DNA of 54,668 bases, taken from the IMG/VR virus record IMGVR_UViG_3300048592_000644, positions 1-54,668 of that record, one strand, 5' to 3'. Positions 37,984 to 46,132 of the stretch are shown here, one piece after another (the stretch's first letter is position 1; each line of letters starts with the position of its first letter). The notes beneath the pieces were generated by a model. That model was given only the letters and a program-made list of their open reading frames with translations. It was not told the origin of the DNA and made no database searches. The translations under genes were made by a program, and so were the position numbers. This DNA comes from a virus.

Positions 37984-40473
37984 TTAGGCGGTGACTTGTA
38001 CCCAACTGCCTTTTTGTGGCAATGGGCTAACCCGGCCGTTGTGTTCGCTAACATAGTAGTGCTTGGTATCCGTTGGGATAACATTGCTACCGCTAACGAT
38101 GTAATCTTGGTGCGGCCCGTCTAACAACATCGGCCGGAATACCCGGTGGGCAACCAATTCACGATTAACCACTAAGAGAGCCGGGAAAGAAGTGCCTAAT
38201 TTGGGGAACAGGTTGGTTTTGTAAATGGGCAAGCCTTTAATGCTACCCGCATAACCAGCCCCGTTCAGTGTGACCATACCGGGAGGCATAGGGTCATTGA
38301 ACCAGTTACCCAACACATCTGCCACAGAGTAAGAACACACAATGGCAGTGGCTTGATAGTTGCGCTCGTCAACCTTAACCCGCGCTCCACCAATGGCCCG
38401 TACTAAATCTTCTACGTCATCGGTGCTTGCAGACCATACCCCACCACGATTGCCGATAATGCTTTGAACGGCAGATAGGGCATGGTAGAAAATGGTTTCG
38501 TCAATCGTTTCCCGAATCCGAGAGATTAAGGAAAGGATGGAACGGGCGGTCGTGTCGTAGTTAATGGTCGAGATGGCATAAGCCTGAGCCTCGGCCGTAA
38601 CTTTGGTGGTTAAGCGCATGGCTTCAGTGGTGAGGGTCACAAAGTTTGTGAGGTTCTTACCAGAGCGAATGGCGTTGCCTTCACCGTTCCGTACCCGGTC
38701 ATACACATAATCAATTTCTAAGGCCAAAGGTAAAGCCCAAACATTGGCTGAACCATCTGGTTCCTCAGAGAGAATCATAATTTGCCCCAGGTCATGGTTG
38801 ATAATGTAATCATCTTGATAAACCAACGTGGTTGGCCCGGCCGTGTCCACTACGACAACAGAATCAATAACTACCGCTTTGTTGTCCAAGTTAACCCAGA
38901 CATCTTCGTCCGTCACCGCTACCGCTTCATTGGTCACAGTCACATAGCGGAGGGCATCGTCTTCGTAGGTTTCGTAGTAAATACGGGTGTCTGGGGTATC
39001 AATAACCCCAAAATCAAACACATTGGCCGCCACTAAGAGCGGGAAGGCTTGAGAGATAACAGCCCGCATGTAGCTGTAAGGGATGTTGAGGTCGGAGGTA
39101 GTGGATTCAGCATAGGCTTGAGCCTCTTTCTCCAAAGCCGCTTTATAAGTCTTGTCGTAATGAGCAAGGTATTGAGCGGTAAACACCTCAGCACGGTTTT
39201 TTGGCTTGCGGGGGTCAAAATGATTTTCAAGGTGAAGCGGGTTTTTCCGTTGGACAAAACTTTCTTCAAAAGCGTAAGAGGCCCGTGCAAACGCAGGTTG
39301 GCCGGTTTCGCTTTCAAAGGCAGTGCCGGAGTAGTTGACCCCTAACCCCCCCAAGTTTTGAGTAGCCATAGTAGCGGCGACTTTAGAGTACATAGAAACG
39401 TACTTCTTAATCACTTCGTTGGCTTCTTCAACGGTTTTGGGGTTTTCCGCTTTAATAGCGGCTGTCATTTGCTCATGCAATTCTTTGGCAAAGCGGGGTT
39501 TGGCTGTTTCGGATTCGATGTACTCACGGACTTGCCGGGTTTGGCTTTCTTGGCGAAGCTGTTCTAATTCGCGCATCCGTTGCTCAACGATAACGGTTAC
39601 ATCATCGTGGCTGTCGGCCCCTAACGCCTGAACCAACCCTTTTTGCCGTGCGGCTAAAGCCTCGGCAATGCGTTTTTGGTCGGCTTCTTTTTTCTCTTGT
39701 TCTTCTTTAATCTCTTGAAGAACTTCGGACTTTAATGACTTGCGCCGTTCCTCAGAGATTTGTTCAGCTTCACCGATAATGGCTTGATAAACAAGAGGGT
39801 AATCATTTTTCAACTGGTCTAAATTTTGTACGGCCGCTAAATCCTTGAGAGTAGGATTAGCCGGATTTGGAGGGGTAGGTACGGGCATTGGTTTGTTCTC
39901 CTGTTGCTGTTCAATAGCTTGGAAATTCTCTAACATGGCAATATTGGTAAAAGAAGCGTTGCTTACTAGGTCGAAGTTCATCAACTCTAGTTCCTCAACC
40001 TGCTCTATTGGTTCACCGTCCATGCTAATCTGCCGCCCCCACCCAGACCCAGATAAAGAGCCGGACGGGTACACTTTTGACTTCATAAGCATTAAGACGG
40101 ATTCACCAACCAAAGGGGTAGGAATAAGTGTTCCTACTAAGTGAACGGCACTGTGGCCGGGGAACTCTACGCTTTCCCCATACTCAAAGCGATTCCACTT
40201 AACAACGGTTTGCTTAAAATCCCGCTTAGAGGGGTGTTCAACCTCTCCCGTAAACTGCCCTGCTATCTCATTTGACCCATAGATATTTGACGGGTTGGCT
40301 GATAACTTGCGAAGGGCATTTTCTACCGCCTGTTGGGTGTAAATCCGGCGGTTGCGGTTAATTACGCCTACTACAATTGCATCTTTGATGCGAACAGTAG
40401 GCAAACCGTTCTCCTCTTTCAGAGAAAATTGGGATGGTTCAATGCTCTCTACTAATTTTTTTAGTTCGGACAT
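37984..40473 (-). CDS. Prohead protease-scaffold-major capsid fusion protein
   Basis: A single 829-residue protein carrying three normally separate functions. Residues 1-185: T4 gp21/S80-type prohead protease with His80 in GEVEHP, Ser139 or Ser141 in YPSGSLSGSGWG, and NFDLVSNASF. Residues about 190-345: Pro-rich hinge and long Glu/Lys/Gln coiled coil, a typical scaffold. Residues about 345-829: HK97-fold capsid protein, with an inserted beta domain (about 520-590, DDYIINHDLGQIMIL) and the end KHYYVSEHNGRVSPLPQKG. Assembly would place protease and scaffold inside the shell, followed by self-cleavage. The gene follows its own promoter and leader terminator. Confidence 0.85.
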   Translation of the reverse strand: MSELKKLVESIEPSQFSLKEENGLPTVRIKDAIVVGVINRNRRIYTQQAVENALRKLSANPSNIYGSNEIAGQFTGEVEHPSKRDFKQTVVKWNRFEYGESVEFPGHSAVHLVGTLIPTPLVGESVLMLMKSKVYPSGSLSGSGWGRQISMDGEPIEQVEELELMNFDLVSNASFTNIAMLENFQAIEQQQENKPMPVPTPPNPANPTLKDLAAVQNLDQLKNDYPLVYQAIIGEAEQISEERRKSLKSEVLQEIKEEQEKKEADQKRIAEALAARQKGLVQALGADSHDDVTVIVEQRMRELEQLRQESQTRQVREYIESETAKPRFAKELHEQMTAAIKAENPKTVEEANEVIKKYVSMYSKVAATMATQNLGGLGVNYSGTAFESETGQPAFARASYAFEESFVQRKNPLHLENHFDPRKPKNRAEVFTAQYLAHYDKTYKAALEKEAQAYAESTTSDLNIPYSYMRAVISQAFPLLVAANVFDFGVIDTPDTRIYYETYEDDALRYVTVTNEAVAVTDEDVWVNLDNKAVVIDSVVVVDTAGPTTLVYQDDYIINHDLGQIMILSEEPDGSANVWALPLALEIDYVYDRVRNGEGNAIRSGKNLTNFVTLTTEAMRLTTKVTAEAQAYAISTINYDTTARSILSLISRIRETIDETIFYHALSAVQSIIGNRGGVWSASTDDVEDLVRAIGGARVKVDERNYQATAIVCSYSVADVLGNWFNDPMPPGMVTLNGAGYAGSIKGLPIYKTNLFPKLGTSFPALLVVNRELVAHRVFRPMLLDGPHQDYIVSGSNVIPTDTKHYYVSEHNGRVSPLPQKGSWVQVTA

Positions 40474-40622
40474 TTGTTACATCCTCTTTTACGGAAACGC
40501 AGGTTACGCAAGTTCCGGGCGGCTCTCCTTAACAGGTCGGAGTTTGCTGGGTCGCGCAATGAAGCATCACCGTATATAGGTGAATCTGTGGTAGTAATTG
40601 TTTGGCTTGTTTTTTTCTTCAT
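40461..40622 (-). CDS. Small basic protein upstream of the capsid gene
   Basis: 53 residues starting at ATG 40622 (MKKKTSQTITTTDSP), with AGAGGT upstream, and overlapping the capsid start by 13 bases. Strongly basic C-terminus (RRAARNLRNLRFRKRGC). It is the first ORF after the leader terminator at 40655-40698, so it may act as a translated lead-in for the capsid gene. No family is recognised. Confidence 0.5.
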   Translation of the reverse strand: MKKKTSQTITTTDSPIYGDASLRDPANSDLLRRAARNLRNLRFRKRGCNKCPN

Positions 40623-40654
40623 TACATACCTCTCGACAAAGGGCAATAGGCAAC

Positions 40655-40698
40655 AAAAAAGCGGTCTGCAAGCGGAAAAATTTCCACTCGCAGACCGC
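40655..40698 (-). terminator. Intrinsic terminator in the capsid leader (attenuator candidate)
   Basis: GCGGTCTGC (40661-40669) pairs with GCAGACCGC (40690-40698), with an inner GGAAA/TTTCC stem; a T6 run follows on the minus strand. It lies between a near-consensus promoter (40731-40759) and the capsid ORFs. Flanking GCAATAG (40643-40649) and CTATTGC (40716-40722) could pair around it. Confidence 0.85.
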
Positions 40699-40726
40699 AG
40701 TATGTTACGGGGGTCTATTGCGATGC

Positions 40727-40740
40727 CTTGAATATACAAG
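40727..40740. repeat. Dispersed palindrome variant CTTGAATATACAAG on a promoter -10
   Basis: One mismatch from the family consensus. Its centre is the TATATT -10 box of the leftward promoter at 40731-40759, exactly where a repressor or regulator would act. Confidence 0.7.
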
Positions 40741-40759
40741 ATTCGCTGTAATATGTCAA
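40731..40759 (-). promoter_or_regulatory. Internal promoter for the capsid genes with operator-like palindrome
   Basis: Leftward TTGACA (40759-40754), a 17-base spacer and TATATT (40736-40731), two bp after the upstream gene ends. The -10 forms the centre of a dispersed palindrome variant. Transcripts would start near 40724 and meet the hairpin at 40655-40698 after about 25-65 bases. Confidence 0.85.
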
Positions 40760-40760
40760 C

Positions 40761-41096
40761 TTATCGGCTGTTTCTTTCGCTCTTACTTGGAATGGTGCGC
40801 TCTACCCCCATTTGATTTTCCATAAAGCCTAACTCCATAATCAAAATGCGCCTTTTTTGTTCCAAAAACTCTTTGGGCATACAGGTTAACCCGCCTACAC
40901 TTTCGGCTATCATCATTGCCCATCGGTCGGGGTCTACGGTCGGCGGCCGGTTGAGAGCGAAGTCAGCCACCACTACCTGCATAATGAGAGAAAGCCGCTT
41001 TACCTCCATATCAAATAGAGCGATTTGAGCGGCGTTGGTTAAGGCACTGTTTTGTTGGGTATTGAGGGCAGTGTCATCAAAGCTAATGCGGGGCAT
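40761..41096 (-). CDS. Hypothetical helical protein between morphogenesis and capsid genes
   Basis: A 111-residue helical protein (NSALTNAAQIALFDMEVKRL, then WAMMIAESVGGLTCMPKEFL) with no recognised family. It ends two bases before the capsid promoter. A small head assembly factor is possible from position only. Confidence 0.55.
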   Translation of the reverse strand: MPRISFDDTALNTQQNSALTNAAQIALFDMEVKRLSLIMQVVVADFALNRPPTVDPDRWAMMIAESVGGLTCMPKEFLEQKRRILIMELGFMENQMGVERTIPSKSERNSR

Positions 41097-41103
41097 ATCT
41101 TAC

Positions 41104-42387
41104 CTACCTGTTCAGGGTATCTAACATTTCATCTGGGTCAGCCAACAGCCAAAATAAAAATACGGCGGAAATAGCCAATAAGTTACGCCAAGCCTTTCCC
41201 CAACTTTCCCCTTTATCCACGGTCGGGGGTTGAATCCCCAAAAAAGCCATGTAATTATCTATTCTAGGATATGCCCCGGTCATTGCCAATCCCATTAAAG
41301 GCTCACCAAAAGCCATGCTAAAGGGTAACTCACCGGCCGGGGGGAGCAATGGTTCTCGTTTTTTAGGGTCAACTCCCACCCATTGCGCCAGTTGTGCCAA
41401 GAAACTATCCTCATCCTCATATTGCCCCACTTTGTAGCAGAGGCAAAGCACATGAATAGGCAACTTAATTGTGCCTAATTGGTAAATACCCTTGCCACCT
41501 TCACCACCAGTTACCACTGTCTCACACTCGCAACCTATGGGGGGATGTTGAGCCGATAGGTAAATACGCTCTTTGGTGATGTATGGCTGTTGCTCTAAGA
41601 GGTAGTCATTCATGGCATGGTGAATGGTTTGAATTTCATTCCGTGCCAACCGTAAAGCATTATAAGATACCCCTTTAGCACTGCATGGTTGCCCATCTTC
41701 TTTGCGAAGTAGCCCCGCCTGACTACCGGCCGCTATAGCGGCTTTAGAGGTACGGTCTAATCGTTCCCTTGTCCACCTGCGGCAATTCTGATTTGCTCCT
41801 AAAAACTGCTCTAGCTCTCTGGCTGTTTCCCATGCTCCTTTGCCCACTGAGTTGAATAATACTTTTTCTATCCCCGCCCAACTTTGGTTATCTAACTTCC
41901 ATATTCTAGCTGATAGGTTTAATCCATCAGGGTACACCCGCTCCCTTGTCTGGTTAATAAATTGGTTTAACTCTGGGGTAAATGGTATTTGCCCTATCCC
42001 GGCCGGGAACGCTTCTTTAACATCCCCTCTTTGGTATGGTTCGGGGCCAATAAAGCGGAAATGATTCCGGGCCACGGCCGCAAAGGGTATGGCAACGGCA
42101 TTTTGTAGGCCGTTGGCTAGTGCCTGTTCGTACTTAGCAAAAGCCGCTTTCCACTCCTCTTTTATAATGCGTGAGGCGGGAAGTACCTCATTAGAATCTA
42201 GTAACCCGTTTGGGCCAGCCTGGTCAATGACAATCTTTTGCGCCTTAGCACTGAACTCACCAAATATTTGATGAACGGTAGCAGTCATAATTAACTGTAA
42301 CCGCATTAAAGCACTGTTTTGGGCAGTGCCTATTTGCTTGCTGGTGTAATTCAAAATATCAGTTGGATTAACCATTCTTTTTATCAT
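41104..42387 (-). CDS. Head morphogenesis protein, Mu gpF/SPP1 gp7-like
   Basis: A protein of about 427 residues (start at 42387 or four codons later at MVNPTD). The C-terminal half contains the hallmark of the SPP1 gp7/Mu F family: ALRLARNEIQTIHHAMNDYL, then ERIYLSAQHPPIGCECETVV and LPIHVLCLCYKVGQ, the pattern of His and Cys residues around a small zinc-like core, and a hydrophobic C-terminus. Family members are minor capsid proteins that stabilise packaged DNA or act with the portal. The order portal to this gene to capsid is as expected. Confidence 0.7.
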   Translation of the reverse strand: MIKRMVNPTDILNYTSKQIGTAQNSALMRLQLIMTATVHQIFGEFSAKAQKIVIDQAGPNGLLDSNEVLPASRIIKEEWKAAFAKYEQALANGLQNAVAIPFAAVARNHFRFIGPEPYQRGDVKEAFPAGIGQIPFTPELNQFINQTRERVYPDGLNLSARIWKLDNQSWAGIEKVLFNSVGKGAWETARELEQFLGANQNCRRWTRERLDRTSKAAIAAGSQAGLLRKEDGQPCSAKGVSYNALRLARNEIQTIHHAMNDYLLEQQPYITKERIYLSAQHPPIGCECETVVTGGEGGKGIYQLGTIKLPIHVLCLCYKVGQYEDEDSFLAQLAQWVGVDPKKREPLLPPAGELPFSMAFGEPLMGLAMTGAYPRIDNYMAFLGIQPPTVDKGESWGKAWRNLLAISAVFLFWLLADPDEMLDTLNR

Positions 42388-42610
42388 GCTGTTGGTTGAT
42401 AGAATCTATCCAACCCAACACCCCGGCCGCCGCCACCAATAAGCAGATTGAAACAACCGCCTCTATATCAAAATCAACCATTTTAAATGGGATACCGCAA
42501 ATAATAGACATGGCTAACAAAAAAGTAACCCCGGCCGTGAAGCCGGAAACACGGGGGAGTTTAGGGTAGGTTATGTTGACTTGTACGGGTTGTGGTTCGT
42601 TCTCGTTCAT
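42368..42610 (-). CDS. Small two-helix membrane protein in the head cluster
   Basis: An 80-residue protein with two hydrophobic segments (about 22-42 and 50-66) and short charged ends, a holin-like layout (KKNG at the C-terminus). It overlaps both neighbours. With the LLH-type gene it gives two holin-like candidates in the head region. Function unproven. Confidence 0.55.
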   Translation of the reverse strand: MNENEPQPVQVNITYPKLPRVSGFTAGVTFLLAMSIICGIPFKMVDFDIEAVVSICLLVAAAGVLGWIDSINQQHDKKNG

Positions 42611-42825
42611 GTTGTCACTGTTATACCCACAGTCATATTGCGGGTATCTAGGGGTATGAGCCAGTCATCTTCACCCGGCCGGGCGTGTTGCCCATAAAAC
42701 AAAATAAACCGATAGGTGGTGTGTCCGGCCGATGTTCGGGGCAACTTTACTTGGCTGTTGTGTTGCTCTATGGCCTCCACTACGGCTTTACTCAACGGGT
42801 ACGGAAGGGAGGTGAAGTTATCCAT
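42607..42825 (-). CDS. Small hypothetical protein
   Basis: A 72-residue protein with ordered strands (TTYRFILFYGQHARPGEDDW, TVGITVTT). No ribosome site is evident upstream, and the 99-bp gap before it (42826-42924) shows no other ORF or hairpin. It overlaps the membrane gene by four bases. No family is recognised. Confidence 0.5.
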   Translation of the reverse strand: MDNFTSLPYPLSKAVVEAIEQHNSQVKLPRTSAGHTTYRFILFYGQHARPGEDDWLIPLDTRNMTVGITVTT

Positions 42826-42924
42826 AAAATTCTTTGGGACAGGACAATTTTGGGGGTGGTTAGGGTGAGTATGCTTGAGGCATGGGTACTTGACGGCCTT
42901 ACTATTTTGTATGGGGTGGTTGAA

Positions 42925-43236
42925 TTAGTTCCCTTCGGTTTCCGTTTCATTTTCCATTACCGCAATAACATCATGCGCCCGAATCAAAATCATTTGCACC
43001 CCATTTAATTTAACCCGTATTCCGGCTAATTTATCAAAAATGATATTGTCCCCCACCTCTACATCCGGCCGGAGGCGCACCCCTTTTTTGCTAAACTTGC
43101 CACGGCCGACACTGTAAACAATGCCCTCATTCTTATACCCTGTTTTAGTGGGGATAATGAGGCCGGAGGGTGTGGCCTCCTCCATTTTCTTTGGGGCCAC
43201 TAAAATACAATCACCATATGCCAGTAAAGAAGTCAT
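42925..43236 (-). CDS. groES: GroES-like co-chaperonin
   Basis: A 103-residue protein with the Cpn10 pattern: LLAYGDCILVAPKKMEEATP, SGLIIPT (mobile loop with the GroEL-binding I-x-I/L-P), NEGIVYSVGRG, VEVGDNIIFDKLAGIRVKLN, MILIRAHDVIAVMEN. Phage co-chaperonins such as T4 gp31 adapt host GroEL for folding capsid subunits. The position between portal and capsid genes supports this, and the large fused capsid protein may need it. No GroEL is present, so host GroEL is the presumed partner. Confidence 0.9.
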   Translation of the reverse strand: MTSLLAYGDCILVAPKKMEEATPSGLIIPTKTGYKNEGIVYSVGRGKFSKKGVRLRPDVEVGDNIIFDKLAGIRVKLNGVQMILIRAHDVIAVMENETETEGN

Positions 43237-43665
43237 CTATTCCCCCTTTGGAATGTCTATAATTTCCCCATAATCATTTAGCTTTTTTTCAAACAACTGT
43301 TTAAGCAACTCTTTTAGCTTTCTCAGTTGCCCTAATTGTACGCTAATGGTGTGAGTGTCAGCGATGCGCCCATGAACCTGCTCTTGTAATTCAATCTTTG
43401 CCATTATTTCCCCAAACAGGCTTTGTATTGAATCTTGAACATTCAAGTCAGAGTTGACCCGGCCGATTAAATCACCTATCACAGCTTTTAAGGCATGGTT
43501 CTCCCCACTCACTTCTATTAGCTTCAGTGCCATATCCCGCACATAAGCCATAGACACATAACTAAGCGATTCACAAACAACTTGGCCTTGTACCATCACT
43601 ATCCACAATGAACCCATTTGCTCTAGGCTAACAAGGGGCTGTTCGGCCGGTTGATTATCACTCAT
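43237..43665 (-). CDS. Hypothetical helical protein in the head cluster
   Basis: A 142-residue, mostly helical protein with a hydrophobic N-terminal strand pair (GSLWIVMVQGQVVCESLS) and a long amphipathic C-terminal helix (QLGQLRKLKELLKQLFEKKL). Oligomerisation is likely; function unknown. The palindrome at 43434-43447 lies inside and encodes LNVQ. It overlaps its upstream neighbour by eight bases. Confidence 0.55.
   Translation of the reverse strand: MSDNQPAEQPLVSLEQMGSLWIVMVQGQVVCESLSYVSMAYVRDMALKLIEVSGENHALKAVIGDLIGRVNSDLNVQDSIQSLFGEIMAKIELQEQVHGRIADTHTISVQLGQLRKLKELLKQLFEKKLNDYGEIIDIPKGE
43434..43447. repeat. Dispersed palindrome CTTGAACATTCAAG, copy 8
   Basis: Perfect family member inside the 43237-43665 gene, encoding LNVQ in frame. 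Confidence 0.7.
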
Positions 43666-44359
43666 CGTTTTTCACCTTGTCTTGTGGTCTAACTCTGGCC
43701 TTACGCGCCGGGGTTGCAATGGCTTGTGGCTCAGGCTCAGGTTCGGGCGTTGGTTCGTCTGGGGCGGGTTGGGCAATAAGGGAGTTAAACATATAACGAA
43801 TAGCATAGGCCAATTCTAAGGCACTACCGGCCGGGGCCGGGGGAACTTTGCCATAAGCCACTTGCACCAAATTAACCCCTTGCATATCGTGAGCCGCTAA
43901 CAAGTGGTCTAAATCACTCTTGATGTTGGTACGGTCTAATTTGCCTAACAACCCCCCACTGCCCAAATTAAGCCGGGCAAACTGTAATTCGGCCGCCACA
44001 CCATGAAGCACAAGGCTTTCTTTAGAGGGGTATGGTTCAAGCCAAAAAGCCAGGGCAGTGGCAATCCCTTGAGGGTGGGAGATAACGGCGGTAACGCTCT
44101 CTCCTAGCTGGTGTTCGTTGACAGCTAGGTACGGCCGGAGGCGATTTTCACGGTTGCCTACATGGGCTTGAGCTTCCTCTGCGCGGTTGGCAAAGCTAAA
44201 GGCTGACAGGTTAGCTTGTCCGGCCGGGCAAAGATTTTCAGGCAAATAGCCGATTCGTTCAGCATAAAACGCCCGGCCGGTATCATCAATTACCGCTAAC
44301 GACAATAAACCGCTCGGAGCGCGGTTATCTACCGGGAAAGAAGCAATGTAAAGGTTCAT
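43658..44359 (-). CDS. Hypothetical head-cluster protein after the portal gene
   Basis: A 233-residue protein. The N-terminus (YIASFPVDNRAPSGLLSLAV) and the Ala/Leu-rich middle with ISHPQGIATALAFWL could form an alpha/beta fold resembling RNase H-like proteins, but catalytic acids are not obvious. The C-terminal 45 residues are disordered (EPTPEPEPEPQAIATPARKA). It follows the portal gene by eight bases. No family is recognised. Confidence 0.5.
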   Translation of the reverse strand: MNLYIASFPVDNRAPSGLLSLAVIDDTGRAFYAERIGYLPENLCPAGQANLSAFSFANRAEEAQAHVGNRENRLRPYLAVNEHQLGESVTAVISHPQGIATALAFWLEPYPSKESLVLHGVAAELQFARLNLGSGGLLGKLDRTNIKSDLDHLLAAHDMQGVNLVQVAYGKVPPAPAGSALELAYAIRYMFNSLIAQPAPDEPTPEPEPEPQAIATPARKARVRPQDKVKNDE

Positions 44360-44367
44360 TTTAAGGT

Positions 44368-45879
44368 TTACTCCTCTGTATCATCGGTATCATCCTCTGG
44401 CTGTTCATCTTGAGTGTCGGCCGGGGGAGCAATAGTTCTAGTTGGTAATTTAGGGGGAATGTTGGGTTGGCTGACTAAGTTAGCCATACGGTTAGTTGGG
44501 TCGGGGAAAGGTGAGGCTATCTCTAAAGCATACGCCTGTTGTAGTTCCTCAAGGCTGACATGGGGGAGCAAAGCGGAAACAATTTTTAGAATAAGGCTAT
44601 CCCCTATAACCATTGTTCCCCGCAAAGAGGCTACGGCTTGCCCCACGTCTATCAATTCGCGGGGGGTTAGTTGGGAGGTTTGTTTCCGGGTAATGGTGTA
44701 GGGGTTGAGTGGGGGAAAAACACCATTTAAATAGAAATGCCTGTCTATGAGAGGCTCAATAAACTGCGCTCCCATCCAATCTACACCATCAGCTACGGCT
44801 TGCCGATATTGCTTGCTTTTTTGTTCTAAAATATCTCGGTTAATGTTTTTGGCGTAACCGATAAGTTCAAGTGGGGTCATAGCCACAATAGCCCCTGTTT
44901 CAATGTGGTGCATAATGTCACCAATGCGGTCAAGCATGGAATCACCCTGAAACTCTTTGTAACTTTCGTTGCCAGAGGCTGTAGTAAAAATGTCTAAGAT
45001 AGAAGCCAAGTTATCAAAAGAAACATTAAGCGTTTCTTTGTTGGCCTCGCGGTACGCTTTTACTGTGGCCTCGCTAACATCTGACAGGGTGTGAACTCTT
45101 GTTTTACCCCCACTCATAGCCCGACGAACAGCCACATCGTCCCATCCCCGGCTTGCCCGGCGAAAAGCACCAATAGCTGAACGGAGTTCCGGCCGCCCGT
45201 ATGGGTTGCGGGGTGTGTTTTGCGGGTTGTTTTTGCCCCAAACAACTAGAAAAAGCGGGTAAAAAACGGCTTCCCCCCCGGCCATGCTCCCAAATTCTTG
45301 CACCTGAAACGCTTTAGAGCGGTCAACAAAGTGACCCCGGCGGTTGAGTACCGGCTTTACATCTAATGTTTCAAATGGGTCAATACGGGTAATTTGCCGG
45401 AGCTTCGTATCTACCCCAACCTCAAGAAAATAATCCCCGTCTATCTTGGCTTGTAAGCACCACTCATAAGTACGGGAATTAACCTTTAAATCTTCCATGA
45501 AGTTGTCAGCTAACTCTTGGGCTTGTCGCTCGGCTATTGCCCCCGGCTGTACCTGAATAACGTACTCTCCCCTGGTGATGTCCACGGCCGATGTTTTTAA
45601 TAAGGCTTCATAAATGGGGTTTTGGTCAAACTGCTTGCGACTTTCAATGATAACCCGTTGCCTTTCGCTTGGCCCCTGCATCATAGCGGCCGCATTTTCG
45701 GCATTAGGTTTTTGGGTGTAGGCCGGGGCAATATAATCTTGCGTGTTTTGTAGTTGATTGCCTTGAGAAACAATTAACTCTGCCCCACGGCCGGGGTTAT
45801 CTTTGCTTTGTCGGCCGACAAGCGTTTGCACAATATTCAATATAGCTTGCACTACCGGGGGTAAATCAAACCGTTCCAT
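44368..45879 (-). CDS. Portal protein
   Basis: A 503-residue portal, the dodecameric ring through which DNA is packaged. Visible pattern: ESRKQFDQNPIYEALLKTSA, then DGDYFLEVGV, RIDPFETLDV, NPYGRPELRSAIGAFRRASR, a long stem-like helical region with YAKNINRDILEQKSKQYRQA, and GAQFIEPLIDRHF. The C-terminus is acidic and disordered. It lies downstream of the terminase and upstream of the morphogenesis genes, the normal order. The palindrome family has no copy here. Confidence 0.85.
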   Translation of the reverse strand: MERFDLPPVVQAILNIVQTLVGRQSKDNPGRGAELIVSQGNQLQNTQDYIAPAYTQKPNAENAAAMMQGPSERQRVIIESRKQFDQNPIYEALLKTSAVDITRGEYVIQVQPGAIAERQAQELADNFMEDLKVNSRTYEWCLQAKIDGDYFLEVGVDTKLRQITRIDPFETLDVKPVLNRRGHFVDRSKAFQVQEFGSMAGGEAVFYPLFLVVWGKNNPQNTPRNPYGRPELRSAIGAFRRASRGWDDVAVRRAMSGGKTRVHTLSDVSEATVKAYREANKETLNVSFDNLASILDIFTTASGNESYKEFQGDSMLDRIGDIMHHIETGAIVAMTPLELIGYAKNINRDILEQKSKQYRQAVADGVDWMGAQFIEPLIDRHFYLNGVFPPLNPYTITRKQTSQLTPRELIDVGQAVASLRGTMVIGDSLILKIVSALLPHVSLEELQQAYALEIASPFPDPTNRMANLVSQPNIPPKLPTRTIAPPADTQDEQPEDDTDDTEE

Positions 45880-45882
45880 CTT

Positions 45883-46116
45883 TTATTCCTCTATTTTCTT
45901 TCTGGCGGGGGGTGGGGTTAAGCTGGCCTGAAAAGAGATAACCGCCCCATTCCCTTCCTGCTCTAACGCCTGTTCAAACTCACTCAAAGAGTTAAATAAT
46001 CTGGGTGGAGTTTTCATAAACTTAGATACCGTCGGAACGGCGCACACATAGCCATTAGAGAAGATAATACCCTCTCCTACAATAACGCCCTCTGAAACAA
46101 TAACAAAACTTTTCAT
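45883..46116 (-). CDS. Small hypothetical protein between terminase and portal
   Basis: A 77-residue protein: a hydrophobic beta N-terminus (FVIVSEGVIVGEGIIFSNGY), a helix, and a Pro/Arg/Lys tail. Genes in this spot are sometimes small connector proteins (gpW-like), but the sequence does not show that fold clearly. No family is recognised. Confidence 0.5.
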   Translation of the reverse strand: MKSFVIVSEGVIVGEGIIFSNGYVCAVPTVSKFMKTPPRLFNSLSEFEQALEQEGNGAVISFQASLTPPPARKKIEE

Positions 46117-46132
46117 AAATCCTCATTATACA

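Noticed and set aside
42826-42924. A small gene or RNA in the 99-bp gap between the GroES-like gene and the next gene
   Set aside because: No ORF with a ribosome site and no convincing hairpin is visible; only a seven-codon minus ORF.
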